Shown in pieces: positions 10,205 to 39,202 of a stretch of DNA of 64,000 nt. Source of the DNA: Batillaria attramentaria (lineage: Eukaryota > Mollusca > Gastropoda > Batillariidae); assembly GCA_018292915.2 (NCBI GenBank), contig JACVVK020000094.1, forward strand, positions 645,001 to 709,000, written 5' to 3'. Each line of letters begins with the position of its first letter. Positions within the stretch are counted from its first letter, which is position 1. Below the pieces are notes generated by a model that was given only the letters and a program-made list of their open reading frames with translations, was not told the DNA's origin and searched no databases. The translations under genes and the position numbers were made by a program.

Positions 10205-10312
10205 TTGTTTTGTTGTTGTTGTTGTTGTTGTTGTTGTTTTGTTGTTGTTTTTTGTTTTTTTGTTTTTTGTTTTTTGGGGTTTTTTTTTTGTTGTTTTGGG
10301 GGGGGGGGGGTG
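10205..10312. repeat. (TTG)n, T-runs and a 12-G run
   Basis: (TTG)n from about 10208, then T-rich sequence and a G run at about 10299-10310. Same type as the block at 6300-6535. Confidence 0.95.
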
Positions 10313-10560
10313 GAAGCTTGCATGCTTGCCTGGTTTGAATTGCGTATCAGTTCAGAAATGACGCCGTTCAAGTTGCAAAACAGATTAACATGCTTTCAAG
10401 ACTGCTGAAGTCGTTGTCATCTGTGCCATACCTTGACAGCGGCAAACGTGCTGTATGGCCGGCATACACATCCCGTTTGTTGTTTGTTTGTATTTGGGGT
10501 TGTTTTTGTTTGTTTTCTTGTCCGTGAGATCTATTTATACTCTCTGTATTACGTACTCAC

Positions 10561-11796
10561 CGTGAGGTCGGCCCACTGGCGGTCAGAGCACGTGTCCAGG
10601 CGGTGTTCGTCATCACTGTCCGTGTCCCGGTCCCCCAGACCCAGCAGCAGCGTCAGCGGTGGATCGCCGACCTTCGCCGTGCCCCTGCCGTTTTTGGAGT
10701 TGCATCTATACGTGTACAATCTGACCCCGTTACAGACGGCACAGAACAGGTTTTGGTAGGTAAACGGACGTTGATAAACCCTCAGAGAGAGACTCTTGTA
10801 CAGCAGACAGTTCTCCTCCACGTCAGCGTCGTAGTCCTCCGTTGCGCATTCTCCTGTCACGTTGCACGTGTCCACTACAGCGGAGAACCAAGCAGGCGTG
10901 GGGCATTGACGTTGAGGTCCTGCTGCCGCTGGAGGAACCCTTCTCACGTAGCACGCACTCTCGCTGCCTCTGCTGAGGTCGAACAACTCCTCCTCAGACT
11001 CAGCCAAGTAAACGTTCTGGAAGTGAAAACACGTGACGGTCAGCTCCCATGGAGTGAAGGATGTGACATTGTGACATTGCGCGCAGAACGCGTTCCTGAA
11101 GGTGACGTTGGTGCTGAGATCAGTGACCGGTTCGTCCACCGTGTATTTCCCCTGACCAGTCTCACACGCCTCCCTGATATCTCCTTCGCCCCACGACTGT
11201 GGACACCTGGCCATGGCGTAGGTCTGGTCCTCCAGACACCCCGTCGTCTCAAGCCAGGATTTGGTCAGTCCTCCTCCTGCCGAGTGGTCGTAGCAACAGA
11301 AACCGTACGGGTCACAGTCTTTGGTGCAGTTACACGGGAAACCATCTACACTTCGGCAAGTTGTGGAGATTACCTTTGGAGCTTTGCTGCTTTGCTCCGC
11401 GCACGTTTTCTGCCCAAAGCCGGTTACGAAGTCTTCCGCCGTCTGATTCGTCTTATCCCACGTGTAATATGTTCGACTGTTTGAGACAAAAATCATTTCT
11501 CTTTCTTCAGCCCGTAGTGGGAAGAAAAATTCAAGTTTTCTTTCAAATTCCGTGACTGCACTATCGAAATCCTCCGCCATCGGAGTTGTCTGGTCCCTCG
11601 TGTAAAATGTGTGACCGTATGAGTCAGAAACCATTTCTCCTTCCTCTGGGCCTGTTTCGTCGGAAAATTCAACTTTTTTTCCGAATTCAAGGGCTGGGCT
11701 TACGCTTACAGTTGACGTAGTGTTGATAAAGGACGCCTGCTGTACTGTCAACATTATCAAACACACGCGTCCCAGAATAAAAACTGACTCACCCAT
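10561..11796 (-). CDS. secreted cysteine-rich somatomedin-B-like protein, paralog C (large coding exon)
   Basis: Signal-peptide-like N-terminus (FILGRVCLIMLTVQQAS), then an N-terminal extension that is absent from A and B. The extension contains two imperfect copies of a module of about 45 residues (HTFYTRDQTTPMAEDFDSAV and RTYYTWDKTNQTAEDFVTGF). Next come the somatomedin-B-like cluster (CNCTKDCDPYGFCCYD), the conserved block ACETGQGKYTVDEPVTD with NAFCAQCHNV, NLFCAVCNGV and a terminal QWADLT. The exon stops at a GTGAGT donor (10555-10560, phase 0), exactly as in A and B. It encodes about 412 residues. It is closer to paralog B than to A. No downstream exon was recognised in 7634-10560. Secreted or extracellular localisation is predicted; function is not known. 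Confidence 0.8.
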
Positions 11797-11884
11797 TGCG
11801 TCATTTATATAAAATATTTCTAAACTGAATAGGATACTCGTGAAACAAATAACTTCTCTTCAAAAACAACCGTTTTGTCGTGAA

Positions 11885-12014
11885 CTATTTCCTCTGTCAA
11901 GCGTCGCTGCGTGATGGCTGTTGTATTTGTGTGTCCTCTTCAGGGTGACTGACTGGACTGGCGATTTGATTTGATGGGACTTCTCTCTGCTGAACACTTG
12001 TCTGTCGTCACAGG
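11885..12014 (+). repeat. left arm of a 130-bp inverted duplication
   Basis: Nearly identical, in reverse complement, to 13086-13216. Shared strings include TGTATTTGTGTGTCCT and ATTTGATTTGATGGGACTTC. It lies about 90 bp upstream of the start of paralog C, so it may derive from that gene's 5' flank. Confidence 0.85.
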
Positions 12015-12116
12015 GGGCCTGCGTGTTGTCCCGTGCATTTCATCGTCAAGATTCAATAACTAACCTGCAGCCCACGGGCCAGTAGCCACGCCCTTAAAGT
12101 CTCCATGGCAACCCAT

Positions 12117-12404
12117 CTGGACCCGTATGTAAAACTCGGGGTTAATTTAACCCACGGCTACGGGCCTAACCCAGACTAGGACAAAAGAAACCTAAAAACT
12201 AAATTAAATAAAAAAAGGAAGAGAAGAAAGAAAGACAAAAATCCTTCTATAACGGCACAGGCACCTTGCTTGAATGGACCCGCTTCCTGATTTAAAAACA
12301 AAACAAAAAAACCCAGAAATTTAACCCTAGAGCTAGTTTAGTTCGAGGTTAGACTATAACCCGGGGCTAAACTCCCTAACCCCATCTTTTACATGCGGGC
12401 CCTG
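12117..12404. mobile_element. non-autonomous hAT-like MITE (CAGGGCCCG family), copy 3, full length
   Basis: Left end CTGGACCCGTATGTAAAACT, right end ACATGCGGGCCCTG (reverse complement CAGGGCCCGCATGT). The interior matches copies at 4501 and 4978 (CACGGCTACGGGCCTAACCC, CCTTCTATAACGGC). No ORF and no clear target duplication, because the left terminus is mutated and the right flank was duplicated. Confidence 0.75.
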
Positions 12405-12524
12405 ACTTCTTTCTGTCGCGCAATGGCACAACACAGGTAAGTCCATGGCGCCATTTGATGCGGGCCCTGACTTCTTTCTGTCGCGCAATGGCACAACACA
12501 CGTAAGTCCATGTCGCCATTTGAT
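12395..12524. repeat. 65-bp tandem duplication (2 copies)
   Basis: Units at 12395-12459 and 12460-12524 both begin GCGGGCCCTGACTTCTTTCT, so the last 10 bp of the MITE end were copied together with the flank. Confidence 0.9.
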
Positions 12525-13085
12525 GAGGTGATTTCAAAGGGGTGATTTCAAGATGAAAGACATTGACGTAATGTTTTTTTTTCCACAAAACCACGTCATG
12601 GATTCACCGTATATTGCCATTACATGGTAGCTTAATACAGATTAAAAAGAAGGGATAGAACATTCTGGCAGGGAACCCTCGAATACCCTGACAGGCAAGA
12701 TTAGTCTGTTGGAGTATTGGTGCACTGTCATTGGCTGCGCTGATATGTCAATCAAAATCTGCCTACATGTTCATTCTGCTCGTCTGTAACGGCCCCGCTC
12801 AAGCGAAATAATTATTACAATTCCTCACATTACTGTGCCAGTATGAGACCACTCCTGTTGATCAGCGCTGACCGGCCGGGGTCATAAAATGTGGCCAAGC
12901 CAGATATGTCTCCGTTGTGTCAAATTTTAATTATGACGGACTCACCTGTTACTGTGTTTGGCTCTGTTGTTGTGAGAGCTCCTGCAAGGCAGTTCCGCTG
13001 ACCAGCGTTTATCAAGAATATTATTAGAAAAAGTCATGAAAGGTGGACGTGCTTTCCGAGCTGTGTTTTCGAATCGCAAAGCCAC
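12525..13085. other. intergenic, no gene seen
   Basis: Unique sequence between the arms of the inverted duplication. No recognisable ORF or repeat. Confidence 0.45.
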
Positions 13086-13216
13086 ACCTATGATGACAGA
13101 CACGTGTTCAGCAGAGAGAAGTCCCATCAAATCAAATTGCCAGTCCAATCAGTCACCCTGAATAGGACACACAAATACAACAGTCATCACGCAGCGACGC
13201 TTGACAGAGGAAATAG
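13086..13216 (-). repeat. right arm of the 130-bp inverted duplication
   Basis: Reverse complement of 11885-12014 with few mismatches. It ends at a C run. Confidence 0.85.
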
Positions 13217-13407
13217 CCCCCCCCCCCCCCAAGAAAAACAAAACAACTCACAACAACAACAAACAAACAAACAAAACAAAAACAAAAAAGAAAAAAAAAA
13301 CACAAAAACGACAACAACAAACAAACAAACAAAAAGCCAAAAACCCAAACAGACGATACTCTGTTACTGTTACAACTTTCTTGGGGGGGGGGGGGGGGGG
13401 CTTTGGC

Positions 13408-13468
<61 letters not shown>

Positions 13469-13645
13469 TAGGGGGGGGGGTATGGGGATGTTTGTTTATT
13501 GTTTTGTGTTTTTTGTTTCTTTGGTGTTTTTGTTTTGTTTTTGTTTCTGTTGTTCTTGGGTTTTGTGCTGTTGTTGGGGTTTTTTTGTGGGTTTGTTTTT
13601 TGTTTTGTTTGTTTCTTTTTTTCCGGGGGGGGGGGGTGCTTGTTG
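13217..13645. repeat. low-complexity block: C run, (CAA)n-like, G run, (GT)n, T/G block
   Basis: C run at about 13217-13230, A-rich CAA/CAAA steps, G run at about 13383-13400, (GT)n at about 13410-13462, then TTTG-rich sequence with another G run near 13625-13636. Confidence 0.97.
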
Positions 13646-14359
13646 TTTTGGTTGGTAGGTGGGTGAATCGGTTGATAAGTTGGCTGGTTGGTTGTCACAC
13701 TTAATTTGATGTGAAGTCCGTTTGATTATTGCTCTCTGGTGTTTAGTCTTAAAGAGTGAAATAAAGATCCCTTTTAATATTTCATCTCGGTCTTAGTGAC
13801 GTCATAACATGTCTACGTCATACGACTCCACCGCTGCCACTCCTAGCGGTCTCTGCCCTTTGCCTCTCCAGCCAAGCGTACCCCATAAAAACAGTTTTAC
13901 GCCTTCTCCCAGGGGACACTTTAAACCGGTCTGAACCCAAGTCTTATTCATAATGCATTGTTGACTCTCTCTCTCTCTCTCTCTAGGTGGACAGTGCCTC
14001 TCATCATGGTTCAGCTCTACAGAAGAGTATAATTTCGTTAACGAATGCTCCGTGGCTATCGGCCCGTTAAGCTCACCAGTGTTATCTCGGAGCCGGCTGC
14101 AATTAACCCGATGGGGTGATACGAAGTGAAACCGGTATCTCTGACCATTGACAGTAGGCCTAGTCTCAGCATCGGAGTCGATAAATGTCAAATGCATTGA
14201 AACAATTCATGTCCAGCCAGTGGCAACTTGATATCCAGCACTTTTGACTAATGAACACATCAGCGGCAAATGGTGCCAGAGCCTTTACATTATACTTACG
14301 CCGATTCAACTCGGATTAGAAATGACTTGCCTGGCTCTCGGCTAACCGGCTGCCCTGTC
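13646..14359. other. intergenic, no gene seen
   Basis: Unique sequence with a (CT)n run at about 13966-13985. No supported coding exon or repeat family. Confidence 0.45.
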
Positions 14360-14471
14360 TTTGTTATCAGCCGTATGTGGTGGAAAAGGACATTAAACCC
14401 CCAAACACCCACCCACTAGCGCTCATTTGGTATAGTTCGCCCGTTAGGGGGTGCAAATGTATCAGTACCAC

Positions 14472-14900
14472 GGGCGGTCGGTGGTCTAGTACACTGTAGT
14501 TAGGAGACGTCACCAATGCGAGAGGTCAGGGGTTCGAGTCCCACTCGGGGCAAAGAATTTTTCCTTCTCGTATGTGGCACCGATCATTCGGGCCGATCAT
14601 CGGGGGTTCTCTCCGGGTACTCCGGCTTCCTCCGCCTCTGGTTTGGAAATGTTCAGCCCACAAAATTTGAAAAATAAATGCAATTCTAAATTCCGAAACT
14701 TAAATAGCTGAGCCGCTGACCCTTCGCACCACGTGATTGTAATGTGTTTTTTTGTCCAGTGTGTGAGAATGCGTGTGATGCACGTGAGCGTGCGTGTTGG
14801 GTTCAGTTCGCAGCGCTTTGAGCCGATTCATGAAATCATGATTGGGTAAAGCGCCTATACGTGACAATACTCATTATTATTATTAGTATTAATATTATTT
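14472..14900 (+). repeat. tRNA-derived SINE (family 1), copy 3
   Basis: Most complete 3' body of the family. The head is GGTCGGTGGTCTAGTACACT, the B box GGTTCGAGTCCCACTCGGGG, and the body ends GCAGCGCTTTGAGCCG and GGTAAAGCGCC plus an (ATT)n-rich tail. A SINE family 3 tail relic immediately precedes it (14360-14418), and a minus-strand relic follows at 15083-15136. Confidence 0.85.
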
Positions 14901-15212
14901 CCAGTCAATTCCGTCGACATTTCGCATAATGTAAATTCGTAGAACGAAGTCAGCGGCGTTGCGGGGATACAGTCGCGCCCGTCAGTGGACGACTGGAGTT
15001 TATTTGCCCCTCCTGTGCATGACTGGTATACATAACGGGCGAACTAGACCACCTGAGCCCTACTAGCCGGAACCGACAGCGGGTGGGTGGGGTGGGTGTT
15101 TGGGGGTTTAACGTCCTTTTCCACCACATACGGGTGATGGCACCGACAGCAAGCAACATAATGTAGTATCGTTTGTGTACTTCGAAGTCATGGAAACGCA
15201 GCCGGCAGTCTT

Positions 15213-18200
15213 ACTTACTTACTTAGGCCCTTGGCTCCACGTGGAGCATAGGCCATCGACAACCCTTCGCCATCGCACTCTGTTCTGGGCTAGTCTTGCC
15301 ACTCCAGTCCAGTTGGTACCCTGCTTACATAGCTCTGCCTCAGTGTCCCGCCTCCAGCTGTTGCGAGGCCGGCCTCTCTTCCTTTTCCCCTGTGGGTTCC
15401 ATGTCAGGGCTTGGCGTGTGGTGCTGGATGCTGGCTTCCTGAGGGTGTGTCCAATCCAGCCCCACTTCCTCCGCAGGATCTGCTTGGCCACTGGTTCCTG
15501 CCCCGCTCGCTCCCACAGCTCTTCATTCCGGATCTTCTCTGGCCATCGGATGTTGAAGATGCGCCTCAGACAGGTGTTGAGAAATGTCTGGATCTTCTGC
15601 TGCATGGTCTTCGTTGTCCTCCATGTTTCGCATCCGTAGAGCAGAACCGACTTCACGTTGGAGTTGAAGATGCGAAGTTTGGTTCTTATGCTGACAACTT
15701 TGGATGCCCAGACGTTCTTCAGCATGACCATCGCTGCCCTTGCCTTGCCGATTCTGGCTGTGACGTCTCGGTCTGTGCCTCCCTGTCCATCAACCACACT
15801 TCCCAGGTAGACAAAGGACTCTACCTCCCTGATGGGCTCTCCACCGACTGTGACTGGTGTGTTGGCAGTGGTGTTGATCTTCATCAGCTCGGTTTTCTTC
15901 CTGTTGATCTTGAGCCCTGTTCCGGCTGATGTGGCTTCCAGGCGCGTAGTCTTGTCCTGCATCTGGCTGTGGCTGTGAGACAGGAGCGCCAGGTCGTCTG
16001 CGAAGTCGAGGTCATCCAGCTGCGTCCAGAGTGTCCACTGTATCCCGTTTTTCCTGCCTGCTGTAGTGGTCTTCATGATCCAGTCGATGACCAGGAGGAA
16101 GAGGAACGGGGACAACAGGCATCCCTGGCGGACTCCGGTCTTCACCTCGAAGCTTTCTGACAACTGGCCAGCATGAGCAATCCTGCAGCTCATGTCTTGG
16201 TAGGTGCACTGGATCAAGGAGATGATCTTCCCGGGAACTCCATAGTGCCTTAGCAGCTTCCACAGTGCCTCTCTGTCTACACTGTCGAAAGCCTTCTCAT
16301 AGTCTATGAAGTTGATGTAGAGAGGGGAGTTCCACTCCAGTGACTGCTCCACAATGATGCGTAGGCTGGCAATCTGGTCAGCGCAGGACCTGTTCCTGCG
16401 AAAGCCCGCCTGCTGGTCTCGGAGCATGGGGTCGACTGCCTCTCTCATCCTCTCCAGTAGAATTCTGTTGAGAACCTTGCCTGGCACTGACAGGAGCATG
16501 ATCCCTCGGTAGTTGCTGCAGTCCCTGAGGTCCCCTTTCTTTGGCAGCTTGATGACGATCCCTTCTTTCCACTGGGCTGGCACCTCTTCCTTCTCCCAGA
16601 TCTTGCTGAAAAGGCTGTGCAGCATGTTGACGGCTGTCTCTGTGTCTGCTTTGATGGCTTCTGCTGGTATCTCGTCCGGCCCTGCAGCTTTCCCATTTCT
16701 CAGTGTCATGATGGCTTTCCTGATCTCCGCCTTAGAGGGCTTGTCACAGTTGATGGGTAGTTCTGTCTCTGCTGGTGGGATGTCTGGTGGTGTTTCAGGG
16801 ATGGGGCGATTTAACAGCTCCCTGAAGTGTTCTGCCCATCGCTTCAGCTGTTCCTCAGTTGTTGTCAGTGGGTGCCCGTTCTTGTCCTTCACTGGTTTGT
16901 CTGTCTGCTGGAATTTGCCCGCGAGCTTCTTGGTCACCTGGTACAGGTCTTTTAGATTCCCTTGTCGGGCTGCTTCCTCTGCTTGACTGGCCAGGTTGTC
17001 GATGTAGTCCCTCTTGTCCTTCCTGGTGCTCCTCTTCACTTCTCTGTCAGTTGCTGTGTATTCCTCTTGTGCCTTTGCCTTAGCTCTTCTTGTTCGGCTC
17101 GTGTTCAGTGCAGTTTTCTTCTCTTTCCTAACTTCCAGCTTCTGGATGGTATCAGCAGAGATCCATTCCTTATGTTGGGTCTTTCTCTTGCCAAGGACCT
17201 CTTCGCATGTGTCGTGCCAAAGTTTCTTGCTGTGTTCCCAGTGTGTCTCGATGTCCATTTCACTGTCTTCTATCAGGTCTTGCAGTGGCTGGAACCTGTT
17301 GGAAAGGCTGATCCGGAATGCTGCTTGTGTGTCTGTGTTCCTGAGTAGTCCAACGTTGTACCTGGTCCGTGTGTTGTTGGCGTTGGTGTGCCTCTTAAGC
17401 CGAAGTCTCAATGTTGTTGCAAGAAGGTGGTGGTCTGATGATACATCGGCACCCCTCATCACGCGCACATCCCGCCACGATCTCCTGAACTTCCGGCTGA
17501 TGCAGATGTGATCAATCTGGTTCTCCGTGACATGGTCCGGTGATCTCCATGTGGCCTTGTGGATGCGCTTGTGTGGGAAGATGCTGCCTCCTATCACTAG
17601 CTGGTTCAGGGCACAAAAGTTTGCAAAGCGCTCGCCATTTTCGTTCATCTGTCCCAGTCCGTGTGTTCCCATGGTGTCCTCGTAGCCTGTGTTGTCTGAT
17701 CCAATCTTGGCGTTGAAGTCTCCCATCAGTATGGTCATGTCCTTGGCTCCTCCTCTATCTATCACTGTCTGCAGTTGTTGGTAGAAGTCATCTTTTTTCT
17801 CCTCTTCCGCATCATTGGTGGGAGCATAGCACTGGATGATGTTCAGCTTGATGTCTTTTTTCTTGGTGATGAATTTGGCTGTGATGATGCGGGAGTTGAC
17901 AGGTTCCCAGCCGATGAGTGCCCGCTGTGCCTCCGGTGCCAGCATCAGGGCCACGCCCTCAGTGTGGGGGGCTCCATCCTCTGTGTGTCCAGAGTACAGC
18001 AATTGCTCTCCCGATGAAAATCTCAGCTGTCCTGTCTGTAGCCACCTTGTCTCACTCAGTCCCAGTACTCCTATCTTGTAGTTCTTCATCTCTCTTGCTA
18101 CTTGTATGGTCCTTCCTACTTCATACATTGTCCTGATGTTCCATGTGGCTACTCTCGTTGTTGTCCTGGGTGTTAGAAGGGGGGTCGGCCTTGCAGCTTC

Positions 18201-18505
18201 CTTTCGGCTTTCACTGCAATGCGTCATAGGTCTCCGGGATGGAGACCCTTCCTCGCCCAGGTGAATGTCTTGGTTTGTTGCTGTCGATGCTTTTGTAACT
18301 TAATGTTTTTTACAGGTAGGGCTGTTAACCCTACGCAAACCCGTTTAGCCTCTTGGAGAGGTGGTCCACATTCGTCTGACCTCTACCCTTCGACCTGTCC
18401 AGCTTGGGTGACCCTGCCAGGAGCATGTGCTCCTGCTGGCATAGTTCTCTGGGTCATTGAGGTACACAAGCCACTACCCCACGACAAGGGGTGGACCATG
18501 TAGGG
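15213..18505 (-). mobile_element. full-length non-LTR retrotransposon, family A, copy A1
   Basis: Flanked by a perfect 13-bp target-site duplication AGCCGGCAGTCTT (15200-15212 and 18506-18518). The 3' end on the minus strand is a short (AAGT)n tail. The roughly 280-bp 5' UTR (18228-18505) shares GGACAGGTCGAAGGGTAGAG with LINE family B. One long ORF, no ORF1 and no LTRs. It is nearly identical to copy A2 (40720-47306), indicating recent activity. Confidence 0.95.
15219..18227 (-). CDS. family A LINE ORF: apurinic-type endonuclease plus reverse transcriptase, intact
   Basis: A 1002-residue ORF starting at an ATG. The N-terminal endonuclease (about residues 25-260) has [22 protein letters not shown] and SDHHLL. 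The central RT has [32 protein letters not shown] and the catalytic [10 protein letters not shown] near residue 740. A C-terminal region with [11 protein letters not shown] and WIGHTLRKP is typical of many invertebrate LINE proteins often mislabelled craniofacial development protein 2. The protein would bind its own RNA, nick target DNA and prime reverse transcription. Clade (RTE/CR1-like) is inference. No frameshift or stop, so it is potentially functional. Confidence 0.93.
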   Translation of the reverse strand: MTHCSESRKEAARPTPLLTPRTTTRVATWNIRTMYEVGRTIQVAREMKNYKIGVLGLSETRWLQTGQLRFSSGEQLLYSGHTEDGAPHTEGVALMLAPEAQRALIGWEPVNSRIITAKFITKKKDIKLNIIQCYAPTNDAEEEKKDDFYQQLQTVIDRGGAKDMTILMGDFNAKIGSDNTGYEDTMGTHGLGQMNENGERFANFCALNQLVIGGSIFPHKRIHKATWRSPDHVTENQIDHICISRKFRRSWRDVRVMRGADVSSDHHLLATTLRLRLKRHTNANNTRTRYNVGLLRNTDTQAAFRISLSNRFQPLQDLIEDSEMDIETHWEHSKKLWHDTCEEVLGKRKTQHKEWISADTIQKLEVRKEKKTALNTSRTRRAKAKAQEEYTATDREVKRSTRKDKRDYIDNLASQAEEAARQGNLKDLYQVTKKLAGKFQQTDKPVKDKNGHPLTTTEEQLKRWAEHFRELLNRPIPETPPDIPPAETELPINCDKPSKAEIRKAIMTLRNGKAAGPDEIPAEAIKADTETAVNMLHSLFSKIWEKEEVPAQWKEGIVIKLPKKGDLRDCSNYRGIMLLSVPGKVLNRILLERMREAVDPMLRDQQAGFRRNRSCADQIASLRIIVEQSLEWNSPLYINFIDYEKAFDSVDREALWKLLRHYGVPGKIISLIQCTYQDMSCRIAHAGQLSESFEVKTGVRQGCLLSPFLFLLVIDWIMKTTTAGRKNGIQWTLWTQLDDLDFADDLALLSHSHSQMQDKTTRLEATSAGTGLKINRKKTELMKINTTANTPVTVGGEPIREVESFVYLGSVVDGQGGTDRDVTARIGKARAAMVMLKNVWASKVVSIRTKLRIFNSNVKSVLLYGCETWRTTKTMQQKIQTFLNTCLRRIFNIRWPEKIRNEELWERAGQEPVAKQILRRKWGWIGHTLRKPASSTTRQALTWNPQGKRKRGRPRNSWRRDTEAELCKQGTNWTGVARLAQNRVRWRRVVDGLCSTWSQGPK

Positions 18506-18518
18506 AGCCGGCAGTCTT

Positions 18519-19290
18519 GCTGGACTAAATTAATCAACACTGATCAGTTTTATTTTTAACTGATACTTCTTTACAGGTCTGTTTTGCTCTATCGACAGAC
18601 CCTGTTCAGGATATCATTTCATCCGAAGTTGATAACAGAGAAAATAGAGAAAATAAACGAAAAAGAGCTGACCCAAGGGACACCACTCGTCAGTCGTAGT
18701 TACTTACCCTGGCCCATGTCTTCTTCCGATGGGCGACTAGTAACTGGCTGCCGCGGCCGGGAAGGGCGGGTGGGGGGTGGGGGGAGGGGGATAATAACCG
18801 TAATAATTATTTATTCATTGCAAGGAGGGTATGGCATGTTCTGCGTTGCTCGGATGTTACCAGGACATAGGTCAACAAAATATCTGAGTGACTGCTGATC
18901 AATATTTCACGATTTCTCAGTCATATCCTGACACTTCCCTATCTCCGTCTCACCATTGACACTGGACTTTGCCGCCACGGTGAACATCCCAGAGGCTCCA
19001 AAAGTGCCAGTCAGAATTATTTTAAAAGCAGTTGAACAGTTGTCAGCGTTTTTCTATCCAACGGTAAATGTCAAAATATGAAGCACAAAAAAGTTTTTTT
19101 AAAAAAAGGATATCACTTTCGGGACATACTCGCGCAACACATAAACGCAGTTTACATCAATTACCACGTATTCACACGTGTTTAGTTTGGTTTGGATTGT
19201 TCTGGTGGTGGTGGGGCTTCTTTTTGTTTTTGGTTTATTTATTTTGGTTTGTTTTTTTTTTTCGTTTTGGGGGTGTTTTTTGTGTTTGTC
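18519..19290. other. intergenic, no gene seen
   Basis: Unique sequence, with a G-rich stretch at about 18766-18790 and T/G-rich sequence from 19185. No supported exon. Confidence 0.45.
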
Positions 19291-19297
19291 GTGGGGT

Positions 19298-19404
19298 ACC
19301 AACTGGACTGGAGTGGCAAGACTAGCTCAGAACAGAGTGCGATGGCGAAGGGTTGTCGATGGCCTATGCTCCACGTGGAGCCAAGGGCCTAAGTAAGTAA
19401 GTAA
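19298..19404 (+). mobile_element. 5'-truncated LINE family A fragment (A3)
   Basis: The last roughly 105 bp of family A, including the end of the ORF (reads [19 protein letters not shown] then stop) and the (AAGT)n tail. Flanked by a plausible 7-bp duplication GTGGGGT (19291-19297 and 19405-19411). A typical dead-on-arrival insertion. Confidence 0.85.
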
Positions 19405-19676
19405 GTGGGGTTTTTTTGGGTTTGTTTTGGGGTTTTTTTTTGGTGTGTTGTTTGGTCTTGTTTTTGTTCATTTGTTGGTTGGTTTTTTGTTTTTGTTTTT
19501 TGGGTGTTTTTTTTTTTTTTTTGGGGGGGGGGGGGGCAGAGTATAATTCATTACAATTTCTTGTACTTTTTTTTTTTTTTTTGTGTGTGTGTGTGTGTGT
19601 TTTGTTTTGTTTTTATTGCGATCAGGCTTTTCAAAGGACTTTGTGTCAAAGACATACCAAGTTCCCCCCCCCCCCC

Positions 19677-19711
<35 letters not shown>

Positions 19712-19846
19712 GAGTACATGAAAAACACTTTGGTGTCATCATGACTGTTCATTAATATCTTCAGTAAAATTGTGACAGTATAAGATGAATTCCTGACTCA
19801 AAACAATTCACTGAAATAAAATCAATAGATCAGGTCTGTTCAACAA

Positions 19847-19906
<60 letters not shown>

Positions 19907-19925
19907 ACTCTCTCTCTCTCTCTCA
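19405..19925. repeat. low-complexity block (T/G-rich, G run, C run, (CA)n)
   Basis: TTTG-rich with a G run at about 19523-19536, a T run and (GT)n at about 19567-19600, a C run at about 19664-19678 followed by (AC)n, and (AC)n at 19850-19900 followed by (CT)n. A possible minus-strand poly(A) signal for DDX46 (AATAAA complement) is at 19612-19617, low confidence. Confidence 0.95.
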
Positions 19926-20299
19926 TGCACCACTGCAGACTTTAGGAAATTCTTACTTTTTAACTAAAAACATACATGTAATTGTATGTATACCAGTTCT
20001 GTACAGCACATTTCCGTACAGCCTACTTGACGAATTCAAAATGCACTTTCTCATCCAGAAACTCCCCCCGAAAATGTCAAGATACAACAAGTGAACAGTA
20101 TTTACACATCCGAAATTCATGATGCAAATTCTCAATGTCTTCAACACCTCACAAACAAATTTTCAGAAAGGATGACAAAAGACTTTTCTTCAGCCAGTCC
20201 AAATTTTAAAGAGAGTGAAACGTGCCAAAAAATCATAGTTCTGCGGGTTTTTTTTTTCCCCTTCTTTCTTTTCTTTCAACCTAAAATCACCAAAACATG

Positions 20300-20562
20300 A
20301 CATAAAAGGGACAGAAACCACTTAACTTTGACAAAGGACGGCACAGGCCAACGTTTCGGCTTTCGCCTTCTTCAGGACATAAACAAATGGGACATAACTT
20401 CAACAAACAAACAAAAGGTAACTCTGCGGACGTACTGACATACATTTTTTTTTTTCCCCCCCGCGCCGTGTATCAAAGTTAAGTGGTTTCTGTCCCTTTT
20501 ATGTCGCTTTTACTTGCTTAACTTGTAACCACTTTGCAGTCATTACCGTTTCCGTTTCTATT
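20300..20562 (+). mobile_element. palindromic retroelement, possibly Penelope-like, copy 1
   Basis: Inverted arms: ACAGAAACCACTTAACTTTG at the left and its reverse complement at about 20474-20493. The right arm runs on to AGTCATTACCGTTTCCGTTT. The left arm contains the complement of CTGAAGAAGGC and GCCGAAACGT. Flanked by a perfect 13-bp duplication TCACCAAAACATG (20287-20299 and 20563-20575). Part of the right arm has been replaced by a T/C run near 20443-20462. It lies less than 200 bp beyond the DDX46 stop codon, probably in its 3' UTR. The second copy is at 33249-33555. Confidence 0.8.
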
Positions 20563-20747
20563 TCACCAAAACATGGATCGGACACCATGATCACAGCATG
20601 GTCCACCTGTATAAAAATGAGTTCTTCTTCAGCACCACAACATAACAGAATAGTACAACTATCTATCGGTCAGTGTGCTGCCTCTTACAACAGTCAAAAT
20701 GCAGAAATTCATGCGACAACAGATACTGCAGTGTAGATCACCCAGCA

Positions 20748-39202
<18,455 letters not shown>

